A stretch of 64,000 nt of DNA from the NCBI RefSeq assembly GCF_014860165.1, contig NZ_JACZKG010000072.1:62001-126000 (forward strand), read 5' to 3'. Under the pieces are notes generated by a model. The model made no database searches. It saw nothing but the letters and a program-made list of their open reading frames with translations, and was not told the origin of the DNA. Origin of the DNA: Devosia sp. Lineage in GTDB: Bacteria; Pseudomonadota; Alphaproteobacteria; Rhizobiales; Devosiaceae. Each line of letters opens with the position of its first letter. Position 1 is the stretch's first letter. This document shows, piece by piece, positions 7,342 to 15,426 of this stretch. A program made the position numbers and the translations under genes.

Positions 7342-8352
7342 ATGATACCGACCCATATGCAGGCCATCGCCATCACCCGCCCCGGCGATCCCGACGTTCT
7401 CGCCACGCACCAATGCCCCGTGCCCGGCTGCGGCGCCAATGACGTGCTGATCCGCGTCGCCGCCGCTGGCGTCAACGGGCCCGACCTGGCCCAGCGTCGC
7501 GGCCACTACGATCCGCCACCCGGCGCCTCCCCCTTGCTGGGTCTCGAGATCGCCGGAGAAATCGTAGCGCTTGGCAGCGATGTCACCGGCTGGCAGGTCG
7601 GCGACCGCGTCATGGCCCTGACCAATGGCGGCGGCTATGCCGACTATGCGGCGGTGCCATCCGGCCAGGTGCTCCCCACCCCCCCGGGCTGGACGCTGGT
7701 CGAGGCGGCAGCCTTGCCAGAAACCTGGTTCACCATCACCCAGACGCTTGTCATGCGCGCCGGACTGGAGCCGGGCATGTCGGTACTGGTCCACGGTGCC
7801 GCCGGGGGTATTGGCGGCGCGGCCATCCAGATCGCCACCATGCTCGGGGCGCGAGCCATCGGCGTGGTGTCCTCAGCCGCCAAGGCCGATTATGCCCGTC
7901 GTCTCGGCGCCGTGGCGACCATCGATCACCCCAGCGAGGACCTGGTCGAGCGCGTAATGGCGCTGACCGACGGCAAGGGCGTCGACCGCGTCGTTGATAT
8001 CATCGGCGGGACCATGGCCGAGCGCAACATCGCCGCCTCGGCCCGGTCAGGTCACATCGTGCAGGTCTCGACCCTCGACGGCGCCAGCGCCAACCTCTCG
8101 CTGCGCACCATCATGGCCAAGCAATTGACGCTTTCGGGCTCGACGCTGCGCCCGCAGACATCAGCCACCAAGGCGGCCATTGCCGACCGCATCCGCGCCG
8201 ACCTGCTGCCAGCCCTGTCGCAGCCCGGTTTCGTGAAGCCCGCGGTCACCGCCTTCCCCCTGGCGCAGGCCGCCGATGCCCATCGCGCCATGGAAGCGCG
8301 CGGCCATGTCGGCAAAATCGTGCTGGTCACCGGCTTTGGAGAGGGGGAATAG
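7342..8352 (+). CDS. NAD(P)H-quinone oxidoreductase (zinc-free MDR superfamily, PIG3-like)
   Basis: A 336-residue medium-chain dehydrogenase/reductase that should transfer hydride from NADPH to quinones or reactive carbonyls in the cytosol. It has the GroES-like N-terminal domain with AAAGVNGPDLAQRRGHY and the quinone-reductase GLEIAGEIVALG block, then a Rossmann domain with VHGAAGGIGGAAIQIA. Zinc ligands of alcohol dehydrogenases are absent. The AAAGVNGPDLAQRRGHY pattern is that of the TP53I3/PIG3-type branch. The codon-6 ATG (MQAIAI) is an equally good start. It is followed 123 bp later by the TrcR gene on the same strand. Confidence 0.9.
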   Translation: MIPTHMQAIAITRPGDPDVLATHQCPVPGCGANDVLIRVAAAGVNGPDLAQRRGHYDPPPGASPLLGLEIAGEIVALGSDVTGWQVGDRVMALTNGGGYADYAAVPSGQVLPTPPGWTLVEAAALPETWFTITQTLVMRAGLEPGMSVLVHGAAGGIGGAAIQIATMLGARAIGVVSSAAKADYARRLGAVATIDHPSEDLVERVMALTDGKGVDRVVDIIGGTMAERNIAASARSGHIVQVSTLDGASANLSLRTIMAKQLTLSGSTLRPQTSATKAAIADRIRADLLPALSQPGFVKPAVTAFPLAQAADAHRAMEARGHVGKIVLVTGFGEGE

Positions 8353-8475
8353 ACCACATCGCCATTGCGGATCGGCCCCTGACCCCATATATTGTGCTTT
8401 GTTCCCCCTCAGCATGAAGCAAAGAGGCGGAGCGGTCCGGAGGAAAACCGGCCGCGCCTGCAGGAGAGATTTATC

Positions 8476-9204
8476 ATGACCCAGCCCCTGTTGATGCCAA
8501 AGGCGACCGCTGTCTGGCTCGTCGACAACACTGCGCTGTCGTTCGAGCAGATCGCTGCCTTCTGCACGCTGCACCCGCTGGAAGTTCAGGGCATTGCCGA
8601 TGGCGACGTCGCCGGCGGCATCATGGGCGTCAACCCGATCCAGAACGGGCAACTGACCCGCGAGGAAATCGAGAAGGCCGAGGCCGATCCCAATTATCGC
8701 ATGAAGCTCAGCGAGCCCAAGGTTCGCGTTGCCGCTGCCAAGCGCAAGGGCCCGCGCTACACCCCGATTTCGCGCCGCAATGAACGCCCCAACGCCATCA
8801 AGTGGCTGGTGCGCAACCATCCCGAGCTCAAGGACGCGCAGATCATGCGCCTGGTCGGCACCACCAAGTCGACCATCGATTCGGTGCGCGAATCGACCCA
8901 CTGGAATTCGGCCAACCTCGCCGCAATGGATCCGGTCACGCTGGGCCTGTGCAGCCAGATCGACCTCGACCTCGAGGTCAAGCGCGCCAGCAAGGGCGGC
9001 CCGGGCGTCGATGAGCCGGCCGAGGGCACCATGCTGATGACCGCCGAGGAAGCCCTGGCTCGTTCCGGCACCCGCGGCCATGTCGAAGGCGAAGAGAACG
9101 AGTTCGCCGCCAACGACCATCGCCCCGAGCAGGCACAGAACGATTTCGATGCCGACTCCGTGTTCGCCAAGCTCAAGTCGCTCAAGAGCGATTCCGACAA
9201 CTAG
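8476..9204 (+). CDS. trcR: DUF1013 family regulator (TrcR-like cell-cycle transcription regulator)
   Basis: A 242-residue protein of the DUF1013 family, which in Caulobacter-type bacteria includes the cell-cycle regulator TrcR. It shows the conserved N-terminus MPKATAVWLVDNTALSFEQIAAFC, a first helix-turn-helix-like region there, the block GVNPIQNGQLTREEIEKAEADP, and a second helix-turn-helix-like stretch around residues 110-137 (DAQIMRLVGTTKSTID). The C-terminal 60 residues are acidic and probably disordered. I chose the ATG at 8476 because AGGAGA precedes it by 9 bp. Function beyond the family name is inferred. Confidence 0.85.
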   Translation: MTQPLLMPKATAVWLVDNTALSFEQIAAFCTLHPLEVQGIADGDVAGGIMGVNPIQNGQLTREEIEKAEADPNYRMKLSEPKVRVAAAKRKGPRYTPISRRNERPNAIKWLVRNHPELKDAQIMRLVGTTKSTIDSVRESTHWNSANLAAMDPVTLGLCSQIDLDLEVKRASKGGPGVDEPAEGTMLMTAEEALARSGTRGHVEGEENEFAANDHRPEQAQNDFDADSVFAKLKSLKSDSDN

Positions 9205-9222
9205 GATAATCTGGCCAGCGGA

Positions 9223-11064
9223 ATGGAAAACAACATCCTGCTGGCCATTTTCGTTATTCTCGCAACCAGCGTTGCGCTGGTGCCGCTTGCCAAGGCGGCC
9301 GGCCTCGGCACCGTCTTGGGTTACCTCGCCGCCGGGGTGCTGATCGGCCCCTTTGGCCTGGGCCTCGTCTCCGACAGCGACATTATCCACCAGATCGCCG
9401 ATTTCGGCATCGTCATGATGCTGTTCCTGATCGGCCTCGAACTACAGCCCAGCGAACTCTGGCGCATGCGCCACAAGGTGCTGGGCCTGGGCGTGACCCA
9501 GATGGTGGCGACCTCGGTCGTCATCGCCCTGACGCTTGTCCTGGCCGGCTTCGCGACCAATCTGGCCATCATTATCGCGCTGGCCCTGTCCATGTCGTCC
9601 ACCGCGATTGCCATCCAGTCGGCGCAGCAACGCGACATCACCAGAACCGATGCCGGCCGCGCCAGCCTGGCAGTGCTGCTGGTGCAGGACGTTTCGGTGA
9701 TCCCGATCCTGGCCGCAATTCCGCTGCTCGCCATGTCTTCCGGCGCGCTCGACCTCGAAGTCACCGAAGCGGTCGAGGCCATGGCCGATCCGCTCGACTG
9801 GATCACGCCGCTCATCATCGTGAGTGTCTTCATTACCGCTGTCATTGCCGGGCGCTACCTGGTTCGGCCACTGCTGGGCTTCGTCGCCCGCACCGGTGTG
9901 CACGAAGCCTTCACCGCACTCGGCCTTGCCATGGTCTTCGGCACAGCCCTGCTGGCGCAGGTAAATGGCTTCTCGCCCGCGCTCGGCGCCTTCATCGGCG
10001 GCGTTTTGCTGGCCGACAGCGAGTATCGTCACGAGCTTGAAAGCAACCTGGAACCATTCAAGGGGCTGCTGCTGGGCCTGTTCTTCATTTCGGTGGGCAT
10101 GTCGATCGCCTTTGACGTGCTCTGGTCCGAGCCTCTGCGGCTGGCGGCTCTCGTCATCGGCTTTGTCGGCATCAAGATCGCCGTGCTGTTCACGCTGACC
10201 AGCATCTTCCGCATGCACCTGGCCGACCGGCTGCTTGTGGCCATCCTCCTCAGCCAGGCCGGCGAGTTTGCCTTCGTCATCTTCCAGTTTGCCGAGCGCG
10301 TGGGCGCAATGAGCGCAGACGACCATGCCATGCTGGCGGTCGCCGTGGCCCTGTCCATGGCCACGACGCCCCTGCTGCTGCTGGCCTTCGACCGGCTCGT
10401 CGCGCCGCGCCTCGATGCCCGGACCGCGCGTCCGCACGATCCTATCGACGAGCATCGCAACATCGTCGTCCTGGGCTATGGCCGCTTCGGCCAGATCATC
10501 ACGCGCATGCTGCGTGCCCAGGGCTTCGACATGACCCTGATCGACGACGATGCCGCCCAGATCGAGCTGGTGCGCAAATTCGGCGTCAAGGTCTTCTATG
10601 GCGATGCATCGCGGCTGGCGCTGTTGCATGCCGCGGGCGTGGAACAGGCCGACCTGGTGGTCATCGCCGTCGGCGGGCGCGATCGTATCCTCGGCATTGC
10701 CCGCACGCTGCGCCGCCATTTCCCAAATGTGCCAGTCGCCTCCCGCGCCATCGATCGCGGCCATGCCCATGAACTGATGGCGCTGGGTGTGGAGATATTC
10801 GAGCGCGAGACCTTCCTCTCCGCTGTCAGCCTGGGCGCCAAGGTGCTGACCCAGCTCGGCGTGGCCCCCATCGACGCCATGCACATGGCCCAGGCCTTCG
10901 AGCGGCACGACAACCAGCTGCTGGAGGACAGCTTCGCGGTCCGCCATGACGAGGACGCCTATGTCGGCATGGTGCGCCATTCGATGGGCCTGCTCGACGA
11001 AGCCATGCGCGCCGATAAGCCTACCATTCCAGTTGACAAGCCGGCACCGAAGCGTACCGAGTAG
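9223..11064 (+). CDS. CPA2 family monovalent cation:proton antiporter (KefB/KefC-like)
   Basis: A 613-residue inner-membrane exchanger, expected to export K+ or Na+ against protons. The first 400 residues form 12 or so membrane helices with CPA2 features (VLGYLAAGVLIGPFGLG; the FLIGLEL helix; SPALGAFIGGVLLADS). A cytoplasmic TrkA-N/RCK nucleotide-binding domain begins near residue 410 (VVLGYGRFGQ) with an acidic residue at the end of the second strand (TLIDDD), suitable for NAD(H) control. Kef-type glutathione gating is possible but no KefF/KefG ancillary subunit is adjacent. It starts 18 bp after trcR, so it may share its transcript. Confidence 0.9.
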   Translation: MENNILLAIFVILATSVALVPLAKAAGLGTVLGYLAAGVLIGPFGLGLVSDSDIIHQIADFGIVMMLFLIGLELQPSELWRMRHKVLGLGVTQMVATSVVIALTLVLAGFATNLAIIIALALSMSSTAIAIQSAQQRDITRTDAGRASLAVLLVQDVSVIPILAAIPLLAMSSGALDLEVTEAVEAMADPLDWITPLIIVSVFITAVIAGRYLVRPLLGFVARTGVHEAFTALGLAMVFGTALLAQVNGFSPALGAFIGGVLLADSEYRHELESNLEPFKGLLLGLFFISVGMSIAFDVLWSEPLRLAALVIGFVGIKIAVLFTLTSIFRMHLADRLLVAILLSQAGEFAFVIFQFAERVGAMSADDHAMLAVAVALSMATTPLLLLAFDRLVAPRLDARTARPHDPIDEHRNIVVLGYGRFGQIITRMLRAQGFDMTLIDDDAAQIELVRKFGVKVFYGDASRLALLHAAGVEQADLVVIAVGGRDRILGIARTLRRHFPNVPVASRAIDRGHAHELMALGVEIFERETFLSAVSLGAKVLTQLGVAPIDAMHMAQAFERHDNQLLEDSFAVRHDEDAYVGMVRHSMGLLDEAMRADKPTIPVDKPAPKRTE

Positions 11065-11088
11065 TACGACCTTCCCCGGACTTTCCCC

Positions 11089-11856
11089 ATGCCCATCTTC
11101 GATCCCTATTTCGTCACGATCGCCGTGATCGCGGTGCTCATTGTCGGCCTGTCCAAGGCCGGGCTGCTTGGCAGCCTCGGCATGGTGGGCGTGCCCCTGC
11201 TCAGCCTGGTCATGCCGGCCCGTGACGCCGCCGGCATGATGCTGCCGGTCTTGCTGGCCATGGATGCCTTTGCCGTCTGGACCTATCGCAAGGAAGTGGA
11301 TTGGCGCATCCTGCGCATCATGCTGCCCGGCGCCGCCGTCGGCACCATCATTGGCTGGGTGCTCTGGGCCTTCGTGTCCGACGATGCCGTGCTGCTCTTC
11401 GTCGGCGTGGTGACGCTGCTCTTCATCCTCGACGCCATCCTGCCGCTGCGCAAGAAGCTCGAGGGGCTCCACCCCTCAAGGCCTTGGGGAATATTCTGGG
11501 GCGGCTTTGCCGGCTTCACCAGTTTCATCAGCCATACCGGCGGCCCGCCGTTCCAGATCTACGTGCTGCCGCAGCGCCTGACCCCGGCGGTCTATGCCGG
11601 CACCACTTCGGTATTCTTCGCCATCGTCAATACCGCCAAGCTGATCCCCTATTTCTTCCTGGGCCAGCTCAATGTCGGCAACCTGCAGCTGTCGGCAGCG
11701 CTGATCCCGGTCGGCATTGCCGGGGTGCTGGTCGGCATAGTCCTGGTGCGCCGCATCTCCATGAAGTGGTTCTACCGCATCGCCTATTGGCTGGTCTTCC
11801 TGCTGTCGCTCTACCTGATCTGGAAGGGCGCCATGGGTGTGTTCTGGGGCGCGTGA
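11089..11856 (+). CDS. TSUP (TauE/SafE) family permease
   Basis: A 255-residue membrane protein with about eight helices in two repeats, the TauE/SafE (DUF81) architecture. Typical motifs are GLSKAGLLGSLGMVGVPLL near the N-terminus and GFTSFISHTGGPPFQIYVLP in the middle, the second-half signature. Members export sulfite, sulfoacetate or other small organosulfur anions, or are of unknown substrate. There is a 24-bp gap after the antiporter, so co-transcription is likely. Nothing nearby points to sulfur metabolism. Confidence 0.9.
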   Translation: MPIFDPYFVTIAVIAVLIVGLSKAGLLGSLGMVGVPLLSLVMPARDAAGMMLPVLLAMDAFAVWTYRKEVDWRILRIMLPGAAVGTIIGWVLWAFVSDDAVLLFVGVVTLLFILDAILPLRKKLEGLHPSRPWGIFWGGFAGFTSFISHTGGPPFQIYVLPQRLTPAVYAGTTSVFFAIVNTAKLIPYFFLGQLNVGNLQLSAALIPVGIAGVLVGIVLVRRISMKWFYRIAYWLVFLLSLYLIWKGAMGVFWGA

Positions 11857-11860
11857 GACA

Positions 11861-11894
11861 ACAAAAAAGGGCCGCAGCAAATGCTGTGACCCTT
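11861..11894 (-). terminator. Intrinsic terminator of the minus-strand DUF465 gene
   Basis: A 12-bp stem with one mismatch (AAGGGCCGCAGC with GCTGTGACCCTT, loop AAAT) is followed on the minus strand by TTTTTTGTTG. It lies about 30 bp beyond the stop of the small minus-strand gene at 11925-12098. Confidence 0.75.
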
Positions 11895-11924
11895 CATTCC
11901 CCAAGGGGATAAATCTGCGCCGCT

Positions 11925-12098
11925 TTACTGGGTCGTCGTGGTGTACTTGTAGAGTTCGTCCTTCACTTCGAGTTTTTTGCGCTTCAGCGCACTGACCATC
12001 AGATCGTCGTGCCGGGTACTCTGCAGTTCGGCCTGGATCTGGCGGTCCAACTCCTGGTGGCGCCGTTCGAGCGCCGCGATATGCCCTTCAGTCGTCAT
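11925..12098 (-). CDS. DUF465 (YdcH-like) small protein A
   Basis: A 57-residue protein, shorter than usual gene-calling cut-offs. Translation begins MTTEGHIAALERRHQELDRQ and ends with the KRKKLEVKDELYKYT block, the typical DUF465 pattern of a short helical hairpin ending in a basic KRxKLxLKDEL segment. An AAGGAG ribosome site precedes the ATG by 6 bp and a terminator follows the stop. DUF465 proteins are small, cytosolic, probably dimeric and of unknown function. It is divergent from a second DUF465 gene. Confidence 0.88.
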   Translation of the reverse strand: MTTEGHIAALERRHQELDRQIQAELQSTRHDDLMVSALKRKKLEVKDELYKYTTTTQ

Positions 12099-12255
12099 AA
12101 CAACTCCTTGAAAGCCTATGTGGACGGATTGATCGTCACAAATAATTCACGACTTGTCGACTGCCTTTGGGGGCCCTCTGGAAATCTGGTGCAAAACTCC
12201 CCGTGATCAGTTAACCAGAGGTAACGGCGCAAGCGTTAGGGGCACGCGGATATCG

Positions 12256-12471
12256 ATGCTTTCGCTCACCAAGGAACAGGAAGCCAGCCTGGGTCTGGAA
12301 CTGGCCACCAAGCGCCAGGAACACAGCGATCTCAACGCGGCGATCGACACGCTGACGCAGTCGCACGTGGCCGATCGGATGCTGATCCAGCGCCTCAAGA
12401 AGCGCAAGCTCGCGCTCAAGGATCGCATCGTTCAACTCGAGAACATTCTGCTGCCCGACATCATCGCCTGA
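12256..12471 (+). CDS. DUF465 (YdcH-like) small protein B
   Basis: A 71-residue protein of the same family as the divergent neighbour: MLSLTKEQEASLGLELATKR, a helical middle, then RLKKRKLALKDRIVQLE, the conserved basic ending of DUF465. The ATG at 12256 is chosen because it begins the family domain; no strong ribosome site precedes it, so the start is uncertain. It leads into purE 77 bp downstream, an order I associate with rhizobial genomes. Function unknown. Confidence 0.8.
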   Translation: MLSLTKEQEASLGLELATKRQEHSDLNAAIDTLTQSHVADRMLIQRLKKRKLALKDRIVQLENILLPDIIA

Positions 12472-12548
12472 GGGCTCCAGCCGCCTTGAGTTGTGGCGAC
12501 AATTAGGCTAGTTCCGCGCTTTGCTTGAGACCGATAGGGGAATCGGCC

Positions 12549-13043
12549 GTGCTCACAAAACCACCCGTCGCCATCGTCATGGGCAGCCAGTCCGACTGGC
12601 CCACCATGCGTCTCGCCGCCGAAACGCTTGAGGCGCTGGAGGTGGAATATGAGGCGCGAATCGTCTCCGCCCACCGCACCCCCGAACGACTGGTCGATTT
12701 CGCCACCAATGCGCGCGCCGAGGGCTTCAAGGTCATCATTGCCGGAGCCGGCGGCGCTGCCCACCTGCCCGGCATGATTGCCTCGATGACGCCGCTGCCG
12801 GTCTTCGGCGTGCCGGTCAAATCCAAGGCGCTCAACGGGCAGGATAGCCTGCTCTCCATCGTCCAGATGCCCGGCGGCATTCCCGTCGGCACGCTGGCCA
12901 TCGGCGAACCCGGCGCCATCAATGCCGCGCTGATCGCGGCGGCCGTGCTGGCGCTCTCGGATGACGACCTAGCCGATCGGCTCGATGCCTATCGCGCCCG
13001 CCAGACCGCTTCCGTCCCGCTTTTTCCCGCAGACACCGAGTAG
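12549..13043 (+). CDS. purE: 5-(carboxyamino)imidazole ribonucleotide mutase PurE
   Basis: Class I PurE, 164 residues, converts N5-CAIR to CAIR in purine synthesis, using the product of PurK encoded just downstream. Diagnostic motifs are [20 protein letters not shown] with the catalytic histidine, and [13 protein letters not shown] chose the GTG at 12549 with AGGGGAA 7 bp upstream; a TTG 8 codons earlier is possible. The short gap to purK (3 bp) indicates a purEK operon. Confidence 0.95.
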   Translation: MLTKPPVAIVMGSQSDWPTMRLAAETLEALEVEYEARIVSAHRTPERLVDFATNARAEGFKVIIAGAGGAAHLPGMIASMTPLPVFGVPVKSKALNGQDSLLSIVQMPGGIPVGTLAIGEPGAINAALIAAAVLALSDDDLADRLDAYRARQTASVPLFPADTE

Positions 13044-13046
13044 ACC

Positions 13047-14132
13047 TTGGCTGACGACATCGCGCCGCTGCCAGCAGGCAGCATGATCGGCATTCTCGGC
13101 GGCGGGCAACTGGGCCGCATGCTGTCCCTGGCGGCCAGCAAGCTGGGCATGCGCACGCATATCTTCTGCCCCGACCCCCACAGCCCCGCCTTCGAGGTCA
13201 CCCCGCACAAGACCGTCGCCGCCTATGACGACGAGACAGCCCTCGCCGCCTTTGCCGACGCGGTCGATGTCATCACCTACGAATTCGAGAACGTGCCGGC
13301 CGCCACCGCCGAGTTCCTCGCCGCCCGCAAGCCCCTGCGCCCCGGCGCCAGGGCACTGGCTGTGTCGCAGGACCGGCTCGCCGAGAAGAGCTTCCTCGCC
13401 TCCAAGAACATCCCCGTCGCCCCCTATCGCGCCGTCGAAACCCTTGCCGACCTAGACGCCGCCATCGACGCCCTGGGCCTCCCCGCCGTGCTCAAGACCA
13501 CCCGCCTGGGCTATGACGGCAAGGGCCAGCGCGTCATCCGCGCGCGTGGCGAGGCCGCCACCGCATTTGCCGAGCTGTCGCCCAAGCCGCTGGTGCTCGA
13601 AGCCTTCATGCCCTTCGACAAGGAAATCTCCGTCGTCGTCGCCCGCAACACGGCCGGCGAGGTTCGCGCCTTCGACGCCGCCGAGAATGTGCATCGCCAC
13701 CACATCCTCTTCACCTCGACGGTGCCCGCCGATATCCCGCCCGGCGTCGAAAAGCATGCCGCCATGCTGGCCAAGGTGATCGTCGTGGCGCTGGACTATG
13801 TGGGCGTGCTCGGCGTCGAATTCTTCGTCATTCCGGGCGAGCGGCCGAGCCTGGTCGTCAACGAGATCGCGCCGCGCGTGCACAATTCGGGCCACTGGAC
13901 CGAGGCGGTGTGCCTCACCGACCAGTTCGAGCAGCATATCCGCGCCGTCGTCGGCTGGCCGCTGGGCGACCCGGCCCGCATGGCCGATGTGGTGATGGAA
14001 AATCTCGTCGGCGACGAAGTCTTCACGGTGCCCGGCGACCTTGACGGCAACACCCAGCCCCATCTCTACGGCAAGACCGAAGCCCGGCCCGGTCGGAAGA
14101 TGGGGCATGTGAACAGGATCGTCCGGCGCTAA
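13047..14132 (+). CDS. purK: 5-(carboxyamino)imidazole ribonucleotide synthase PurK
   Basis: An ATP-grasp enzyme, 361 residues, that makes N5-CAIR from AIR, bicarbonate and ATP. The N-terminal preATP-grasp domain carries IGILGGGQLGRML, followed by the YEFENVP motif, the ATP-grasp core LKTTRLGYDGKGQ, the metal-binding EFF and NEIAPRVHNSGHWT motifs. It starts with TTG (13047), 3 bp after purE, suggesting translational coupling. Length matches the family. Confidence 0.96.
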   Translation: MADDIAPLPAGSMIGILGGGQLGRMLSLAASKLGMRTHIFCPDPHSPAFEVTPHKTVAAYDDETALAAFADAVDVITYEFENVPAATAEFLAARKPLRPGARALAVSQDRLAEKSFLASKNIPVAPYRAVETLADLDAAIDALGLPAVLKTTRLGYDGKGQRVIRARGEAATAFAELSPKPLVLEAFMPFDKEISVVVARNTAGEVRAFDAAENVHRHHILFTSTVPADIPPGVEKHAAMLAKVIVVALDYVGVLGVEFFVIPGERPSLVVNEIAPRVHNSGHWTEAVCLTDQFEQHIRAVVGWPLGDPARMADVVMENLVGDEVFTVPGDLDGNTQPHLYGKTEARPGRKMGHVNRIVRR

Positions 14133-14171
14133 ACCCTTCTCCACTTCTCCCTTTGGGGAGAGGTAGAGATG

Positions 14172-14858
14172 CTACCGCCCCAGCCACCTTTTCATGGCCT
14201 CAACCACCGCGCCCGGATTCTCCATCGTCGGCAAATGGGCGCTGTCCGGAAAGCGCACCAGGTCTGCGCCCGCTATCCCCGACGCGATCTCCTCGGCCAG
14301 CTCCACCGGCGTCATCTTGTCCAGTTCGCCCACCCCGACCAGGGTTGGCACGGCGATCTCACTCAGCAGTGGCCGCGAATCCACCCGGTTCATGATGGCC
14401 ACTTGCTGCCGCTTATAGACCTCCGGCCCCACCCGTTCCGACATGTCCTGCACCTCACGGGCGACCGGCATTCCCATATGCTGGGGCGCGATAAGGCTGC
14501 CGAGCAGCCCGCGCGACACGCCGATGAACTTGCCCTGCCCCACCATCTCGATCCCCTTGCGCCGCGTCTCCTTGCGCGCATCGTCATCAGGCCGGGCCGA
14601 GGTATCGAGCAGCGCCAGGTGCGTCACCCGCTCTGGCGCCTGCCGCATGATCTCGAAGGCCACATAGCCGCCCATGGAAAGACCGGCCAGCGCGAATCGC
14701 GCCGGTGCCGCCGCCAGGGTCCGCGCCGCCATGGCGGCTATCGAGTCGTCTTGCGTCAGGTCGGCCACGACAGACCGCGCATCGAGGCCGGCGATCACGT
14801 CGCGCCACAGTCGCTCATCGCAGATCAATCCTGGAAGAAGCACCAGATCGCTTGTCAT
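14172..14858 (-). CDS. Alpha/beta hydrolase
   Basis: A 228-residue cytosolic hydrolase of the AB_hydrolase_1 type. It has the nucleophile elbow GLSMGGY (Ser at about 90), an acid residue probably in the VGVGELDKMTP block, and the catalytic His in FPDSAHLPTMENP. The oxyanion region LLPGLICDERLW near the N-terminus is like that of small esterases and lactonases. No neighbouring pathway suggests the substrate. It converges on purK across a weak palindrome near 14146-14162. Confidence 0.85.
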   Translation of the reverse strand: MTSDLVLLPGLICDERLWRDVIAGLDARSVVADLTQDDSIAAMAARTLAAAPARFALAGLSMGGYVAFEIMRQAPERVTHLALLDTSARPDDDARKETRRKGIEMVGQGKFIGVSRGLLGSLIAPQHMGMPVAREVQDMSERVGPEVYKRQQVAIMNRVDSRPLLSEIAVPTLVGVGELDKMTPVELAEEIASGIAGADLVRFPDSAHLPTMENPGAVVEAMKRWLGR

Positions 14859-15091
14859 TCTCGCCTCCTGGCGGCAAAATCATCCGGCTCGACTGTTCCG
14901 CTCCAGGTGCCGCAGGGCAAGGCCGTCCGGCCCAAATCCGCGGTTTTTCTCATCGGCACAGTGGACAAGCCCACAGAGCTGGGCTATAGAGCGGCCCACG
15001 GTGACTGGCTCTGCTGGTCGGCGACGGTGCTTTTTGGCTCCGGCGCTCTTATCCAACCCACATGTCCAAGCTTCGAAAGGGCGGTTGACCT

Positions 15092-15364
15092 TTGCAAGTA
15101 GTCGTTCGCGATAACAACGTTGACCAGGCGCTGCGCGCGCTCAAGAAAAAGCTGCAGCGCGAAGGCGTCTTCCGCGAGATGAAGCTGCGCAACTACTACG
15201 AGAAGCCCTCTGAGAAGAAGGCTCGCCAGAAGGCCGAGGCCGTTCGTCGCGCCCGCAAGCTGGCGCGCAAGCGCCTGCAGCGCGAAGGTGGTCTGCCCGC
15301 TCCGGCGCCGACCGCGCGTCCCGGCCAGCCCGGCCGTCCGGCCGCGGCAATGCCGCGCACCTAA
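15092..15364 (+). CDS. rpsU: 30S ribosomal protein S21
   Basis: A 90-residue S21 protein, beginning [20 protein letters not shown] and having the [10 protein letters not shown] block; it sits at the platform of the small subunit and helps mRNA start selection. The start is TTG (15092), unusual for a ribosomal protein but the only sensible one in frame. The Arg/Ala/Pro-rich C-terminal extension (about residues 62-90) is the usual alphaproteobacterial extension. A 230-bp upstream gap contains a short AGCCCA/TGGGCT hairpin (14968-14985) and presumably its promoter; a strong terminator follows. Confidence 0.96.
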   Translation: MQVVVRDNNVDQALRALKKKLQREGVFREMKLRNYYEKPSEKKARQKAEAVRRARKLARKRLQREGGLPAPAPTARPGQPGRPAAAMPRT

Positions 15365-15388
15365 GCGCCGGTTTGCATCAGTTTTAAG

Positions 15389-15420
15389 AACGCCGTCCTT
15401 CGGGGCGGCGTTTTTGTTTG
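15389..15420 (+). terminator. Intrinsic terminator of rpsU
   Basis: AACGCCGTCC-TTCG-GGGCGGCGTTTTTGTTT: a stable stem with a UUCG tetraloop and a T-run, 24 bp after the rpsU stop. Confidence 0.92.
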
Positions 15421-15426
15421 TCGGAT

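Noticed and set aside
9442-11472. Long minus-strand open frame over the antiporter and TSUP genes
   Set aside because: The translation is Asp/His/Gly/Gln-rich and has no domain; it is the complement of two clear membrane-protein genes.
14146-14162. Intrinsic terminator between purK and the hydrolase
   Set aside because: TCTCCC/GGGGAGA forms only a short imperfect stem without a T-run on either strand; evidence is too weak for a terminator call.
14940-15090. tRNA or small RNA before rpsU
   Set aside because: A short AGCCCA/TGGGCT hairpin is present but no cloverleaf with T-loop GTTCRA and anticodon stem could be drawn.
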